59,587 bases of DNA, from positions 1-59,587 of the forward strand of contig CAIRHQ010000084.1 of NCBI GenBank assembly GCA_903878475.1, in the 5' to 3' direction. Position 1 is the stretch's first letter; every line of letters begins with the position of its first letter. Shown here piece by piece: positions 47,185 to 55,857 of the stretch. Below the pieces are notes generated by a model that made no database searches, was not told the DNA's origin, and was given only the letters and a program-made list of their open reading frames with translations. Source of the stretch: an uncultured Bacteroidota bacterium (GTDB taxonomy: Bacteria; Bacteroidota; Bacteroidia; Chitinophagales; Chitinophagaceae). The position numbers and the translations under genes were made by a program.

Positions 47185-48603
47185 TTACAGTACCTGCACA
47201 AGGCCTTGTTCCTTTGCCTTTTCCAGCATGAATGCATGGGCGGCTTCATAGTTGTTGGGGATCAGTCCGTCGAGGATGGCCTCCCGGATCGCATTTTTTA
47301 TATCGCCTACTGTACGGCAGGGATCCAATGCAAAGGTTTGCATGATGAGTTCTCCGGAAATGGGCGGTTGCCAGTTGCGCAAATGATCTTTTTCTTCCAC
47401 AGCAGCACAACGCTGACGCACCATTTCAAAATTTTCCAAAAAACGTTTAACCTTCTGTTTATTTTTTGAAGTAATGTCGGCTGAGCAAAGGGTCATCAAC
47501 GCATCGAAATCCTCTCCGGCATCGAAGAGTAATCTTCGTATAGCACTATCCGTTATGTTCTCTTTGGTTACGCTGATCGGGCGCAAATGCAGTTCAACCA
47601 GCTTTTGCACGAATCTCATTTTCTCATGCTGGGGCAATTTCAATTTGGCAAAGAGTTTGGGCACCATCCTGGCGCCTACCACTTCATGCCCATGAAAGGT
47701 CCAGCCATGCCCTTCTTCAAATTTTTTGGTGAGGGGTTTGGCTATATCGTGCATCACCGCAGCCCAGCGCAACCACAGGTCATCACTGACTGCTGCCACA
47801 TTGTCGACCACCTGCAGGGTATGGTAAAAATTATCTTTATGCCCCTGCCCGTCGATATATTCGGCCCCGGCCAGGTCAACCATTTGCGGAAAGATCAGTT
47901 TCAGTAATCCGCTTTTATACAGCAGATCGAAACCCACAGAAGGCTTTTTACAAAGCAAGATCTTATTCAACTCATCGGCGATCCGTTCTCCGCTAACAAT
48001 GCTGATGCGGTTTGCATTTTCAACAATGGCTGCAAAAGTAGTTTCTGAAATGCTAAATCCCAGTTGAGCCGAAAACCGGATGGCACGCATCATCCTCAGC
48101 GGGTCATCAATAAATGTTTGCGCAGGGGCCAATGGGGTTTGTATCAATTTAAGCGACAGGTCCTGTAATCCATTGAACGGATCTACCAGATTACCATAAT
48201 CACCGGCATTTAAACTGATGGCCATGGCATTGATGGTAAAATCGCGGCGCAGCTGATCATCTTCCAGGCTGCCTGTTTCCACTGCGGGCTTCCTGCTTTC
48301 CGGGTGATAACTTTCTTTTCGGGCGCCTACAAATTCGATCTCCAGATCGCCCACTTTGATCTGGGCTGTACCAAAATTCTTAAAAAAATTCACTTCGGGT
48401 TTAGGATTGAATTTTTCAGCCACAGCGGCGGCTAATTCAATGCCACTACCCACACATACGATATCTATATCCTTGGTCTCGCGGCCCAGGATCCGGTCGC
48501 GCACAAACCCGCCTACCAGGTAACAGGGCATACCCAGCGATTCAGCAGCAGCAGCGATCCATCCTAAGATCTGTAATTCTTTCTCCGAACAATTGATATA
48601 CAT
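47185..48603 (-). CDS. cca: CCA tRNA nucleotidyltransferase with HD domain
   Basis: About 472 residues. The polymerase beta-type head is PCYLVGGFVRDRILGRETKDIDIV near residues 26-49, with the DxD metal site and RRDFTINAMAISL near 136-148. An HD phosphohydrolase domain follows (HTLQVVDNVAA and WAAVMHDIAKPLTK near 285-305). It adds or repairs the tRNA CCA end. The ATG at 48,603 (MYINCSEKEL) is preferred over 48,612, because an exact TAnnTTTG box occupies 48,610-48,617. Confidence 0.94.
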   Translation of the reverse strand: MYINCSEKELQILGWIAAAAESLGMPCYLVGGFVRDRILGRETKDIDIVCVGSGIELAAAVAEKFNPKPEVNFFKNFGTAQIKVGDLEIEFVGARKESYHPESRKPAVETGSLEDDQLRRDFTINAMAISLNAGDYGNLVDPFNGLQDLSLKLIQTPLAPAQTFIDDPLRMMRAIRFSAQLGFSISETTFAAIVENANRISIVSGERIADELNKILLCKKPSVGFDLLYKSGLLKLIFPQMVDLAGAEYIDGQGHKDNFYHTLQVVDNVAAVSDDLWLRWAAVMHDIAKPLTKKFEEGHGWTFHGHEVVGARMVPKLFAKLKLPQHEKMRFVQKLVELHLRPISVTKENITDSAIRRLLFDAGEDFDALMTLCSADITSKNKQKVKRFLENFEMVRQRCAAVEEKDHLRNWQPPISGELIMQTFALDPCRTVGDIKNAIREAILDGLIPNNYEAAHAFMLEKAKEQGLVQVL

Positions 48604-48609
48604 ACGGTG

Positions 48610-48617
48610 CAAATTTA
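48610..48617 (-). promoter_or_regulatory. -7 element of cca
   Basis: TAAATTTG on the minus strand, an exact TAnnTTTG match. It ends about six bases before the chosen ATG, which predicts a very short or absent 5' untranslated region and rules out the upstream start at 48,612. Confidence 0.55.
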
Positions 48618-48773
48618 ATGAATCAAAAACGGATAGCCGATTTTGAGGCCGGGATCATGATTATTGTATGATATGCGCCAACAGTGGCATCAATATTGCC
48701 CATATAGTAGTTCACTGAAAAACACAGGAATAATGCTGTATTATTGACATTTTGACTATATATTGAGATTATT

Positions 48774-51191
48774 ATGGATACAAAGTTTTTTTTACAGGGA
48801 CATGAAGATGAAATGGAGTTCATGCCCATCATTCCTTTGAATGAAGATGATGCCGGAAATGCCGATGAACAGGACTTCCCTGCTGAATTACCCATCCTCC
48901 CACTTAGAAATACCGTACTGTTTCCGGGGGTAGTGATACCCATTACCGTAGGCCGCGATAAGAGCATAAAAGCGGTTAATGATGCGTATAAGTCTGACAA
49001 ATTGATCGGCGTTGTGGCACAAAAAGACAGTAATGTAGAAGAACCCACCATCAGCGACCTGGAAGATATTGGCACGATCGCCAAAATTGCCAAACTCATT
49101 AAAATGCCTGATGGAGGAACCACCATCATCATTCAGGGACGCAAGCGTTGTAAGATCGAAGAGGTTACCACCGATGATCCTTATTTCAAAGCCAAGATAT
49201 CGGTGTTGACTGATGAGGTATTGAAAGATGATCCCGACTTCAATGCCATGGTAAGTAGCATTAAAGACCTGGCCGAACAGATCGTTACCCTTTCGCCTAA
49301 CCTTCCCAGTGAGGCCGCCATTATTTTGAAGAGCATTGAAAATCCTTCCTTCCTCATTCATTTTGTGAGCAGCAACCTGAATTGCGATATCAAAGACAAG
49401 CAACGGATGCTCGAGATCAGCAATATCAAGGCCAGGGCCGAACTGCTGATGAACCTGATGCAAACAGAATTGCAGTATGCCGAACTGAAAAATAAAGTGA
49501 CCAATAAAACCAGGGCCGAACTGGATAAACAACAGAAAGATTATTTTCTGCAACAACAAATGAAAGCCATCAAGGATGAACTTGGCGGTGAAAATGTAGC
49601 AGAGGTAAAAGAAATGCAGAAAAAAGCAGAAGGCAAAAAATGGCCCGATGCTGCAAAAGAAATGTTTCACAAAGGGGTAGAGAAACTGGAACGCATGCAT
49701 CCTTCCACTCCTGATTATTCGGTGATCTACAACCACCTTGATCTGATGCTCGACCTGCCATGGAATGATTATACAGAAGATTCATACGACCTAAAAAAAG
49801 CAAAGAAGATACTCGACCACGATCATTATGGCATGCAAAAGATCAAGGAAAGGATACTGGAATATTTGGCAGTACTGAAACTAAAAGGAGATATGAAATC
49901 TCCCATCCTTTGTTTTCTGGGCCCTCCCGGTATTGGTAAAACCAGTCTGGGAAAAAGCATTGCCGCTGCCATCAACAGAAAATATGTGCGCGTGAGTTTG
50001 GGTGGATTACATGATGAAAGTGAAATTCGCGGTCACCGCAAAACCTATATCGGCGCCATGCCCGGCCGTATCCTGCAATCGATCCGAAAAGTAAAATCGA
50101 GCAACCCGGTGATGATACTTGATGAAATTGATAAAGTGGGGAGCGACCATCGCACCGATCCTTCCTCTGCGCTATTGGAAGTACTTGATCCGGAACAGAA
50201 CAATTCATTCTACGACAATTATCTTGAACTGGAATACGACCTCAGCAAGGTTTTATTTATTGCCACGGCAAATAATATCAGCAATATTCTACCGGCACTG
50301 CGCGACAGGCTCGAGATCATCGACCTGAGCGGATATGCCGTGGAAGAAAAAATTGAGATCGCAAAACAGCACCTGCTCCCCAAACAAAAAGAGATGCATG
50401 GATTAACCGGTGCAGCTGTGATCAACAAGGCAGGATTTAAGATCAGCGATACCGTGTTGGAAAAAGTGATCCAGGATTATACACGCGAAAGTGGTGTGCG
50501 CGAACTAGACAGGCAACTGGCCAGTCTCATGCGCAACCAGGCCAAAGAACTGGTGGTGAAAGGAAAATTAAAAGCCACGCTCACCAATAAAGATGTGGAA
50601 AGGATCCTGGGCAAACCGCGATACAGCAATGATCTTTATAAAATGGCGAATATGCCGGGTGTGGCGGTAGGACTGGCCTGGACCTATGTAGGTGGCGATA
50701 TCCTGTTCATTGAAACCCAGTTGAGTGATGGAAAAGGAGAATTAAAACTCACCGGCAACCTGGGGAATGTGATGAAAGAAAGTGCCAGTACAGCGCTCAC
50801 ATATCTGGAGGCCAATTGCAGAAAATCTGATATTGCTCCCGAACTGTTCAATAAAAAAGATATTCATATTCATGTTCCCGAAGGAGCTGTACCCAAGGAC
50901 GGACCCAGTGCAGGCATCACCATGTTGTCGGCATTGGCCAGTGCATTTACCGGCAGGAAGATCAAGCCATATCTGGCCATGACCGGTGAGATCACATTAC
51001 GCGGACAGGTGTTACCGGTAGGTGGTATCAAGGAAAAAGTATTGGCGGCAAAACGGGCAGGGTTAAAAGAGATCATCATGTGCTGGCAAAATGAAAAAGA
51101 TGTGGAAGAGATCAACCAGCAATATATCAAAGGCATAAAATTCCATTATATAAAAACCATGCAACAAGTATTGGATATTGCCCTAAGTTAA
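48774..51191 (+). CDS. lon: ATP-dependent protease Lon
   Basis: 805 residues. The N-terminal substrate domain begins near residue 40 (LPILPLRNTVLFPGVVIPI). Walker A is CFLGPPGIGKTSLGKS near 379-394, Walker B PVMILDEIDKVGSD near 444-457. The protease domain carries the catalytic serine in PKDGPSAGITM (about 711) and lysine in GGIKEKVLAAKRAG (about 754). Degrades damaged and regulatory proteins in the cytoplasm. The upstream 160 bases hold the cca promoter but no clear TAnnTTTG box for lon. Confidence 0.97.
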   Translation: MDTKFFLQGHEDEMEFMPIIPLNEDDAGNADEQDFPAELPILPLRNTVLFPGVVIPITVGRDKSIKAVNDAYKSDKLIGVVAQKDSNVEEPTISDLEDIGTIAKIAKLIKMPDGGTTIIIQGRKRCKIEEVTTDDPYFKAKISVLTDEVLKDDPDFNAMVSSIKDLAEQIVTLSPNLPSEAAIILKSIENPSFLIHFVSSNLNCDIKDKQRMLEISNIKARAELLMNLMQTELQYAELKNKVTNKTRAELDKQQKDYFLQQQMKAIKDELGGENVAEVKEMQKKAEGKKWPDAAKEMFHKGVEKLERMHPSTPDYSVIYNHLDLMLDLPWNDYTEDSYDLKKAKKILDHDHYGMQKIKERILEYLAVLKLKGDMKSPILCFLGPPGIGKTSLGKSIAAAINRKYVRVSLGGLHDESEIRGHRKTYIGAMPGRILQSIRKVKSSNPVMILDEIDKVGSDHRTDPSSALLEVLDPEQNNSFYDNYLELEYDLSKVLFIATANNISNILPALRDRLEIIDLSGYAVEEKIEIAKQHLLPKQKEMHGLTGAAVINKAGFKISDTVLEKVIQDYTRESGVRELDRQLASLMRNQAKELVVKGKLKATLTNKDVERILGKPRYSNDLYKMANMPGVAVGLAWTYVGGDILFIETQLSDGKGELKLTGNLGNVMKESASTALTYLEANCRKSDIAPELFNKKDIHIHVPEGAVPKDGPSAGITMLSALASAFTGRKIKPYLAMTGEITLRGQVLPVGGIKEKVLAAKRAGLKEIIMCWQNEKDVEEINQQYIKGIKFHYIKTMQQVLDIALS

Positions 51192-51202
51192 AGGCAACAA
51201 CA

Positions 51203-51230
51203 TTAAACCTTAAACATTTAAACTTTAAAC
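51203..51230. repeat. Short TTAAAC-type repeats after lon
   Basis: Four closely related 6-7 base units (ATTAAACC, TTAAACA, TTTAAAC, TTTAAAC) follow the lon stop. They are AT rich and may be simple-sequence drift. Confidence 0.5.
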
Positions 51231-51348
51231 TAACCCAGTATTAACAGATTTTTTACAACCCCCCAAGCAACGACGAGGGCATAATGCCAGTCATAGTTAC
51301 AGTTAGATAGGTCAACTGTCCATGTTGATTGTTTTAAGAATTAAAGTA

Positions 51349-51380
51349 CCCCGTTCTGTTTTTACAGGAGGGGGTTTTTT
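51349..51380 (+). terminator. Terminator after lon
   Basis: CCCCGTTCTGT pairs with ACAGGAGGGGG around a TTTT loop, with one G-G mismatch and one T-G pair, followed by TTTTTT. It lies 158 bases after the lon stop. The intervening stretch contains no gene I can recognise. Its T tract touches the stop of the convergent membrane-protein gene. Confidence 0.75.
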
Positions 51381-51861
51381 ATTGTAGCGCTTCCCGGTCC
51401 TTTCTTTTTTCGAGCCAGTCCTTTTCTTTTTCGGTAGTAAATGCCTGCATCAGCGCAATGCTAAATAATGCAAATACATTACCCGACAAGAAAAAGATAT
51501 TATAACAAAGAAAACCGGTAACATCACCCTGGGCTTTGTGTAAATAGGATACCAGATCCATGATGAGAAAGACCACAGCGATTGAAAATCCGATGATGAA
51601 TAACGGATAAGAGATCATGCGTACGGTAGCAGAAGTATGTTTACGGGTACGCGTAAAGAATATATAATAAGCCGTGGTAAATACTGCTGATGGAACTGAA
51701 ATGATCATCAGTTCAAACAACAGGTCCACCGGCCCGGAAGAAACCATTTTGGAAAAACCATACAGGGTAGCGATCACCAACGCCAACAGCACAGGCACAG
51801 CAAGAAAGAACAAGAAAATGAGCGTATACAGTTTGCTGTATTTGATAAACCTGTCGTCCAT
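51379..51861 (-). CDS. Small four-helix membrane protein, unknown
   Basis: 160 residues with four hydrophobic segments near 14-36, 47-68, 83-107 and 118-141, and a charged C-terminal tail (EKEKDWLEKRKDRE). No motif or family recognised. It is convergent with lon and 39 bases ahead of the M42 peptidase gene on the same strand, so it may be transcribed after that gene. Confidence 0.75.
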   Translation of the reverse strand: MDDRFIKYSKLYTLIFLFFLAVPVLLALVIATLYGFSKMVSSGPVDLLFELMIISVPSAVFTTAYYIFFTRTRKHTSATVRMISYPLFIIGFSIAVVFLIMDLVSYLHKAQGDVTGFLCYNIFFLSGNVFALFSIALMQAFTTEKEKDWLEKRKDREALQ

Positions 51862-51900
51862 GATTATTTAATTAAGCCAGCTCATCAATAATGCCTGGCA

Positions 51901-53010
51901 TTATTTGAAATAGCTCAAATTTGTTTTAGGCGTTAACGTGAGTAATGTTTCGTAGATCAGTTTGATGGTATTCTCTATATCATCTTTGTGCAGCATTTCT
52001 ACTGTTGTATGCATATAACGCAAGGGTATTGAGATGAGTACCGACGGGCAACCATCATTGGCATAGGCAAATGAATCAGTATCGGTTCCGGTACTACGGC
52101 TCACGGCGTGCAATTGCAGCGGGATCTTTTTCTTGGCGGCCACTTGCTGCACCACATCAAGCAATTTATTATGCACGGCCGGTCCGAAAGTAAGTGAAGG
52201 TCCTTTGCCACAAACCGTTTCTCCCTGAATGATCTTGCTGATCATGGGGGTAGAGGTATCGTGTGTTACATCGGTAATAATGGCGATATCGGGTTTGATC
52301 CTGCGGGCGATCATTTCGGCACCCCGCAATCCGATCTCTTCCTGAACGGCATTAACGATATACAAACCAAAGGGTAATTTCTTTTTATTGGCTTTTAGCA
52401 AACGGGCTACTTCGGCGATCATAAAACCTCCTACCCTGTTGTCGAAGGCCCTGCCGATCAAATGACCATACGCTAAGGTTTCATATCCTTCTTCATAGGT
52501 AGCCACGGCACCGATATGAATACCCAATGCTTCCACTTCCTTCTTATTGCGTGCTCCACAATCCAGGAAAAGGTTATCTACCTTCGGTTGTGGTTCCTTT
52601 GCATCTGCATTGTTCATACGGGTATGGATCGCGGGCCATCCGAAAACAGCTTTCACCGGGCCTTTTTTTCCATGGATCCAAACCCTCATGGAAGGGGCTA
52701 TCTGGTGATCAACGCCCCCATTCCTTTTCAGGTAGATGAATCCTTCGGGAGAGATATAATTCACGAACCAGCTGATCTCATCCGCATGGGCTTCGATCAC
52801 TACTTTAAATGGAGCATCTGGATTGATCACGCCAACGGCAGTTCCGTATGGATCGGTGAAATAGCTATCCACTAATGGTTTCAGGTATTCCAGCCAGATC
52901 TTCTGACCACTGCTTTCAAAGCCTGTGGGAGAAGGGTTGTTGATATATTTTTTTAAAAAATCGTATGAAGTTTCCGGTAAGAATGCCGGGGAACGCTTTG
53001 CTTTTGCCAT
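51901..53010 (-). CDS. M42-family metallo-aminopeptidase
   Basis: 369 residues. Metal ligands and catalytic residues of the M42/FrvX type are seen: the His-Ala-Asp of KVVIEAHADEISWFV near 70-84, GRAFDNRVGGF near 209-219, NAVQEEIGLRGAEMI near 238-252 with the catalytic Glu pair, IITDVTHDT near 264-272 and the C-terminal RYMHTTVEMLHKDD with a His ligand. Cytosolic, usually a large tetrahedral oligomer that trims peptides; it may complete degradation of Lon products, though that link is inference from position. Confidence 0.93.
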   Translation of the reverse strand: MAKAKRSPAFLPETSYDFLKKYINNPSPTGFESSGQKIWLEYLKPLVDSYFTDPYGTAVGVINPDAPFKVVIEAHADEISWFVNYISPEGFIYLKRNGGVDHQIAPSMRVWIHGKKGPVKAVFGWPAIHTRMNNADAKEPQPKVDNLFLDCGARNKKEVEALGIHIGAVATYEEGYETLAYGHLIGRAFDNRVGGFMIAEVARLLKANKKKLPFGLYIVNAVQEEIGLRGAEMIARRIKPDIAIITDVTHDTSTPMISKIIQGETVCGKGPSLTFGPAVHNKLLDVVQQVAAKKKIPLQLHAVSRSTGTDTDSFAYANDGCPSVLISIPLRYMHTTVEMLHKDDIENTIKLIYETLLTLTPKTNLSYFK

Positions 53011-53036
53011 AATGCTTATTTAAAACGCAAAATTAA

Positions 53037-53867
53037 CTAAATACCGGCGATGTAAGTGGCGAGTGCAGAAAATAACATGAGTCCGTCAACAAAAAAATAA
53101 TAAAACAGGTAGCCCTGTTTCTTCTTTGAATACAGATAAGTGACCAACAGGGCAATACAGGAGATCTGCAGGGCCAGGGACTGGGCTATACTGATCCCAA
53201 ATTGAAGAAAAATAAAATTGATGGTGAACAGCAAGGCGAAAATGCCATACACGAGAAAGTTTACCGTTGTGGCGCTAAGGTCGGTACTCAAACTGCGCAT
53301 ACCCCTGATCTTATCAACAGCCGAGTCGCGGTTATCAAATATGATACAAAGGATCAGCATGAATAAAAACCGGCGGATGTTCAATAATATTTCTTCATGC
53401 GAAAGTTCAGCAACCGATTGCTGCATTGGGATAAATGCCGTTACGTAGGTCCAGGTAAATGCCAGCAGCAAGGTTTTTAATACCCCTGCCTTGCGGGTAA
53501 AGGCCAGGATCGGGAAAGGCAATAACGGTAATGCATACAGCACCGTTAGCAACATTGCGGTAATGATGATGGAACTTTTTACCGGCAATCCTTTCAGAAA
53601 AAATAGCAGTCCTATGCCCGATAGAAAAAATATCACGATTCCTGTTTTCTCTTTCTGAATAAAACGGGGCCATGAACCCGTAATATTGAAAGCATACTTG
53701 CTCAGGAGCCAGTAAAAATTATAACTGCAAAGGGTGGCAAAAAAAGTAAATCCGTAGATCCGGTAATTGGGTTCCAATTGCAAAAGCTCATTGGTTTGAA
53801 ATACCAAGGCAATAGCACAGCATGCAACAAAAAGGGAATGCGATAAGATGAAATGCAGCCATTTCAT
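53037..53867 (-). CDS. UbiA-like integral membrane protein with altered first motif
   Basis: 276 residues with about eight membrane helices. The stretch IIFDNRDSAVDKIRGMRSLST near residues 192-212 resembles the second Asp-rich motif of UbiA prenyltransferases (DxxxD followed by G and T). The first motif, normally NDxxDxxxD, is replaced by YNFYWLLSK near 50-58. It therefore may not bind prenyl diphosphate in the usual way. It abuts the upstream lipoprotein gene with a one-base overlap. Confidence 0.7.
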   Translation of the reverse strand: MKWLHFILSHSLFVACCAIALVFQTNELLQLEPNYRIYGFTFFATLCSYNFYWLLSKYAFNITGSWPRFIQKEKTGIVIFFLSGIGLLFFLKGLPVKSSIIITAMLLTVLYALPLLPFPILAFTRKAGVLKTLLLAFTWTYVTAFIPMQQSVAELSHEEILLNIRRFLFMLILCIIFDNRDSAVDKIRGMRSLSTDLSATTVNFLVYGIFALLFTINFIFLQFGISIAQSLALQISCIALLVTYLYSKKKQGYLFYYFFVDGLMLFSALATYIAGI

Positions 53868-54328
53868 TAATGGAATACAAAAAATACAGGCTCCGTGGTT
53901 TTGATCACATTGCTCTTATTTTTGGCGAAATCTTTTACATAAATCTCGTAGAGCAGGGTATCCGTTTTAGGCGTTGGGCGGGTACTTGTTTGAAATAAAG
54001 TATAGGGGATCACTTCCACATCACATTGAAAATTTTTGCCTGTAGCACCGGCCAACAAAGGGAATTTGAATGAATCGTTTGTATTGGCCAATAAATTCTT
54101 GACATAAATATAAGCGGTATCCAACCCATCATTGAATCCTATATCTCCTTCTGCATCGGTAATATGAAAAGTGATCACAGGCAGGGTCTGTCCGGTGATG
54201 GGCAGGTTACCCGAAAGCGTATTGGGCTTCACAGACACGAATTTGATCTGCGGAGCAGTAGTATATTTGTCTTTGTTGCAGCTACTCAAAACAAAAAGAA
54301 TGAGGGCCATTAAAAAACTGTATCGCAT
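53867..54328 (-). CDS. Lipoprotein, unknown
   Basis: 153 residues. The signal MRYSFLMALILFVLSSCNKD ends in a lipobox with Cys 17. The remainder is beta-rich, with ITDAEGDIGFNDGLDTAYIYVKN near 56-78, a pattern reminiscent of calcium-binding or Ig-like surface domains, and ends in an aromatic strand. Overlaps the UbiA-like gene by one base and is probably co-transcribed. A TACTTTTG -7 box lies 20 bases before the ATG. Confidence 0.78.
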   Translation of the reverse strand: MRYSFLMALILFVLSSCNKDKYTTAPQIKFVSVKPNTLSGNLPITGQTLPVITFHITDAEGDIGFNDGLDTAYIYVKNLLANTNDSFKFPLLAGATGKNFQCDVEVIPYTLFQTSTRPTPKTDTLLYEIYVKDFAKNKSNVIKTTEPVFFVFH

Positions 54329-54347
54329 CTTTGTGAATTATGTTAGT

Positions 54348-54355
54348 CAAAAGTA
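54348..54355 (-). promoter_or_regulatory. -7 element before the lipoprotein/UbiA-like pair
   Basis: TACTTTTG on the minus strand, an exact TAnnTTTG match, about 20 bases before the ATG at 54,328. No TTG at -33 spacing is seen. Confidence 0.5.
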
Positions 54356-54365
54356 AGATTTCAAA

Positions 54366-55382
54366 TTGATAGAACCTGTTAAAAATACTGACCTCGAAAA
54401 AAGGATTTTTGCTGCTTCGCCCTACGATTTCAGTGCGCTGGCGCTTGAAATATTTCATTTTCAGTATGTCCATAATGCCGTTTACCGGAAATACTGTTCG
54501 GCCATGCAGGTGGATCCTGAGCAAGTAATATCCATAGAAAAGATCCCCTTTCTGCCCATCTCGTTGTTTAAAACGCATGATATTGTCAGCACTGAGTTTG
54601 AGCCCGAAGCCATATTTGAAAGCAGTGGCACCACGGCTCAAATTCCCAGCAGGCATTTGGTGAAAGACCTGAACCTGTACCGCAAAAGTTTTACAAATTG
54701 CTTTGAGCATTTTTATGGACCCGCTGCTCAAAAATGTATCCTGGCCCTATTGCCTGCTTATCTGGAAAGAAAGAACTCATCCTTGGTGCTGATGGCAGAT
54801 GCGTTGATCCAACAATCGAAACAACCCCAGAGTGGATTTTATTTATACGACCATGAAAAACTGCACCGCAGCATTTTGCACAATGAATTGCTGAAGATAC
54901 CCACCCTGCTGATCGGGGTCACTTATGCCCTGCTCGATTTTGCAGAACAGTTCCCGATGCAACTACGCCATACCATCGTAATGGAAACCGGAGGCATGAA
55001 GGGAAGGCGTGAAGAAATGACCAGGCAGGAAGTGCACCATATCCTGCAGCAACAACTGGGCTTATCGCTGATACATTCAGAATATGGCATGACGGAACTT
55101 CTATCACAGGCTTATTCTAAAGGCGATGGCATATTCCATACTGCCCCATGGATGCAGGTACTCATCAGAGCATTGGATGACCCTTTATATATGACTGCCG
55201 CAGATAAATTGCCGGATGACCATATCAATGGGGCAATTAATATTATTGACCTGGCCAACTTATACAGTTGCAGCTTTATTGCCACCGATGATATGGGAAA
55301 ACTGAATAAAAATGGTAGTTTTGAAGTACTGGGCCGCGCAGATAACAGTGATGTACGAGGCTGTAGCCTGATGGTTTTATAA
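54366..55382 (+). CDS. LuxE/PaaK-like acyl-protein synthetase
   Basis: 338 residues, related to the acyl-activating (AMP-forming) superfamily as in LuxE. Seen are FESSGTTAQIPSRHLV near residues 91-106, the nucleotide-binding P-loop-like stretch, and HSEYGMTELLSQAYSKGDG near 239-257, the adenylation signature. DLANLYSCSFIATDDMG near 296-312 follows. No luciferase or fatty acid reductase partner is present. The start is TTG at 54,366. Such genes in Bacteroidota are usually near lipid or surface-polymer genes, but the substrate cannot be told here. Confidence 0.8.
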   Translation: MIEPVKNTDLEKRIFAASPYDFSALALEIFHFQYVHNAVYRKYCSAMQVDPEQVISIEKIPFLPISLFKTHDIVSTEFEPEAIFESSGTTAQIPSRHLVKDLNLYRKSFTNCFEHFYGPAAQKCILALLPAYLERKNSSLVLMADALIQQSKQPQSGFYLYDHEKLHRSILHNELLKIPTLLIGVTYALLDFAEQFPMQLRHTIVMETGGMKGRREEMTRQEVHHILQQQLGLSLIHSEYGMTELLSQAYSKGDGIFHTAPWMQVLIRALDDPLYMTAADKLPDDHINGAINIIDLANLYSCSFIATDDMGKLNKNGSFEVLGRADNSDVRGCSLMVL

Positions 55383-55466
55383 TCAATCATTTATCAACAT
55401 ATTCACATTTTTATGCGACTTACCCATTTTTCATTTTTTTGATGAATTTATTTAAAACTGATTCCT

Positions 55467-55474
55467 TATCTTTG
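55467..55474 (+). promoter_or_regulatory. -7 element of the tRNA-Lys gene
   Basis: TATCTTTG, an exact TAnnTTTG match, 22 bases before the tRNA 5' end. The nearest upstream TTG is about 25 bases away, longer than the usual 19-21. The other 90 bases between the LuxE-like gene and the tRNA show nothing else. Confidence 0.65.
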
Positions 55475-55496
55475 CACTCCAAAATTTAAAAATGTT

Positions 55497-55569
55497 GATT
55501 TGGTAGCTCAGTTGGTAGAGCAATACACTTTTAATGTATGGGCCCTGGGTTCGAGTCCCAGCCAGATCA
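55497..55569 (+). tRNA. tRNA-Lys (anticodon TTT)
   Basis: A complete 73-base cloverleaf: acceptor GATTTGG with CCAGATC, D arm GCTC/GAGC, anticodon arm ATACA/TGTAT around loop CTTTTAA with TTT at 55,530-55,532, variable loop GGGCC, T arm CTGGG/CCCAG around TTCGAGT, discriminator A. CCA is not encoded. The gene is followed at once by a terminator and a GIY-YIG nuclease gene. Confidence 0.97.
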
Positions 55570-55613
55570 CAAAAACCTTTCCACTAAACCGGGAAGGTTT
55601 TTTGTTTTATGCC
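55540..55613 (+). repeat. Direct repeat copy 1 (tRNA 3' half, terminator, nuclease start)
   Basis: 74 bases, from the tRNA variable loop through T arm, acceptor strand and terminator to the ATGCC at the nuclease start. Copy 2 at 55,880-55,953 is identical except for one base in the terminator loop (A at 55,583, T at 55,923). The copies are 340 bases apart. Confidence 0.97.
55571..55608 (+). terminator. tRNA-Lys terminator
   Basis: AACCTTTCC pairs with GGGAAGGTT around loop ACTAAACC, followed by TTTTTTGTTTT. It ends directly at the ATG of the GIY-YIG gene, so that gene has no room for its own promoter downstream of the terminator. Confidence 0.9.
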
Positions 55614-55857
55614 TTGTGTTTATATCATTTATTCCGAGAAACTAAACAAATTCTATGTTGGGGCCTGTACCGACATAGAAAGGAGGCTCTATGAGCATAA
55701 TATAGGCCACTCTAAGTTTACTGCAACAGGCACCCCATGGGTTCTCAAGTATAAAGAAGAGTTCCCCTCTTTGCAGGAAGCAAAAAAAAGGGAGACATAC
55801 ATTAAAAAACAAAAATCAAGGATCTTCATTCAAAACCTAATAAATGCTCAACGGTAG
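55609..55857 (+). CDS. GIY-YIG nuclease-domain protein, single domain
   Basis: 82 residues, only the catalytic GIY-YIG fold. The motif appears as YII at residues 5-7 and YVG at 16-18; catalytic arginine is in TDIERRLYEHN (Arg 25 or 26), and the metal-binding glutamate is Glu 57 in SLQEAKKRE. The tail YIKKQKSRIFIQNLINAQR is typical of stand-alone UvrC/Slx1-like proteins in Bacteroidota. The ATG lies inside the direct repeat and the TAG stop lies within a tRNA D-arm remnant. Its target is unknown; expression probably needs readthrough of the tRNA terminator. Confidence 0.9.
   Translation: MPCVYIIYSEKLNKFYVGACTDIERRLYEHNIGHSKFTATGTPWVLKYKEEFPSLQEAKKRETYIKKQKSRIFIQNLINAQR

Noticed and set aside
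48888-49736. A 282-codon minus-strand frame within lon.
   Set aside because: It mirrors lon codons, is rich in His/Phe/Gln as expected of antisense shadows and has no recognisable domain.
55609-55857. GIY-YIG gene as an intron-encoded homing endonuclease.
   Set aside because: No intron interrupts a gene here, the tRNA is intact, and the protein has no DNA-binding tail beyond the catalytic domain.
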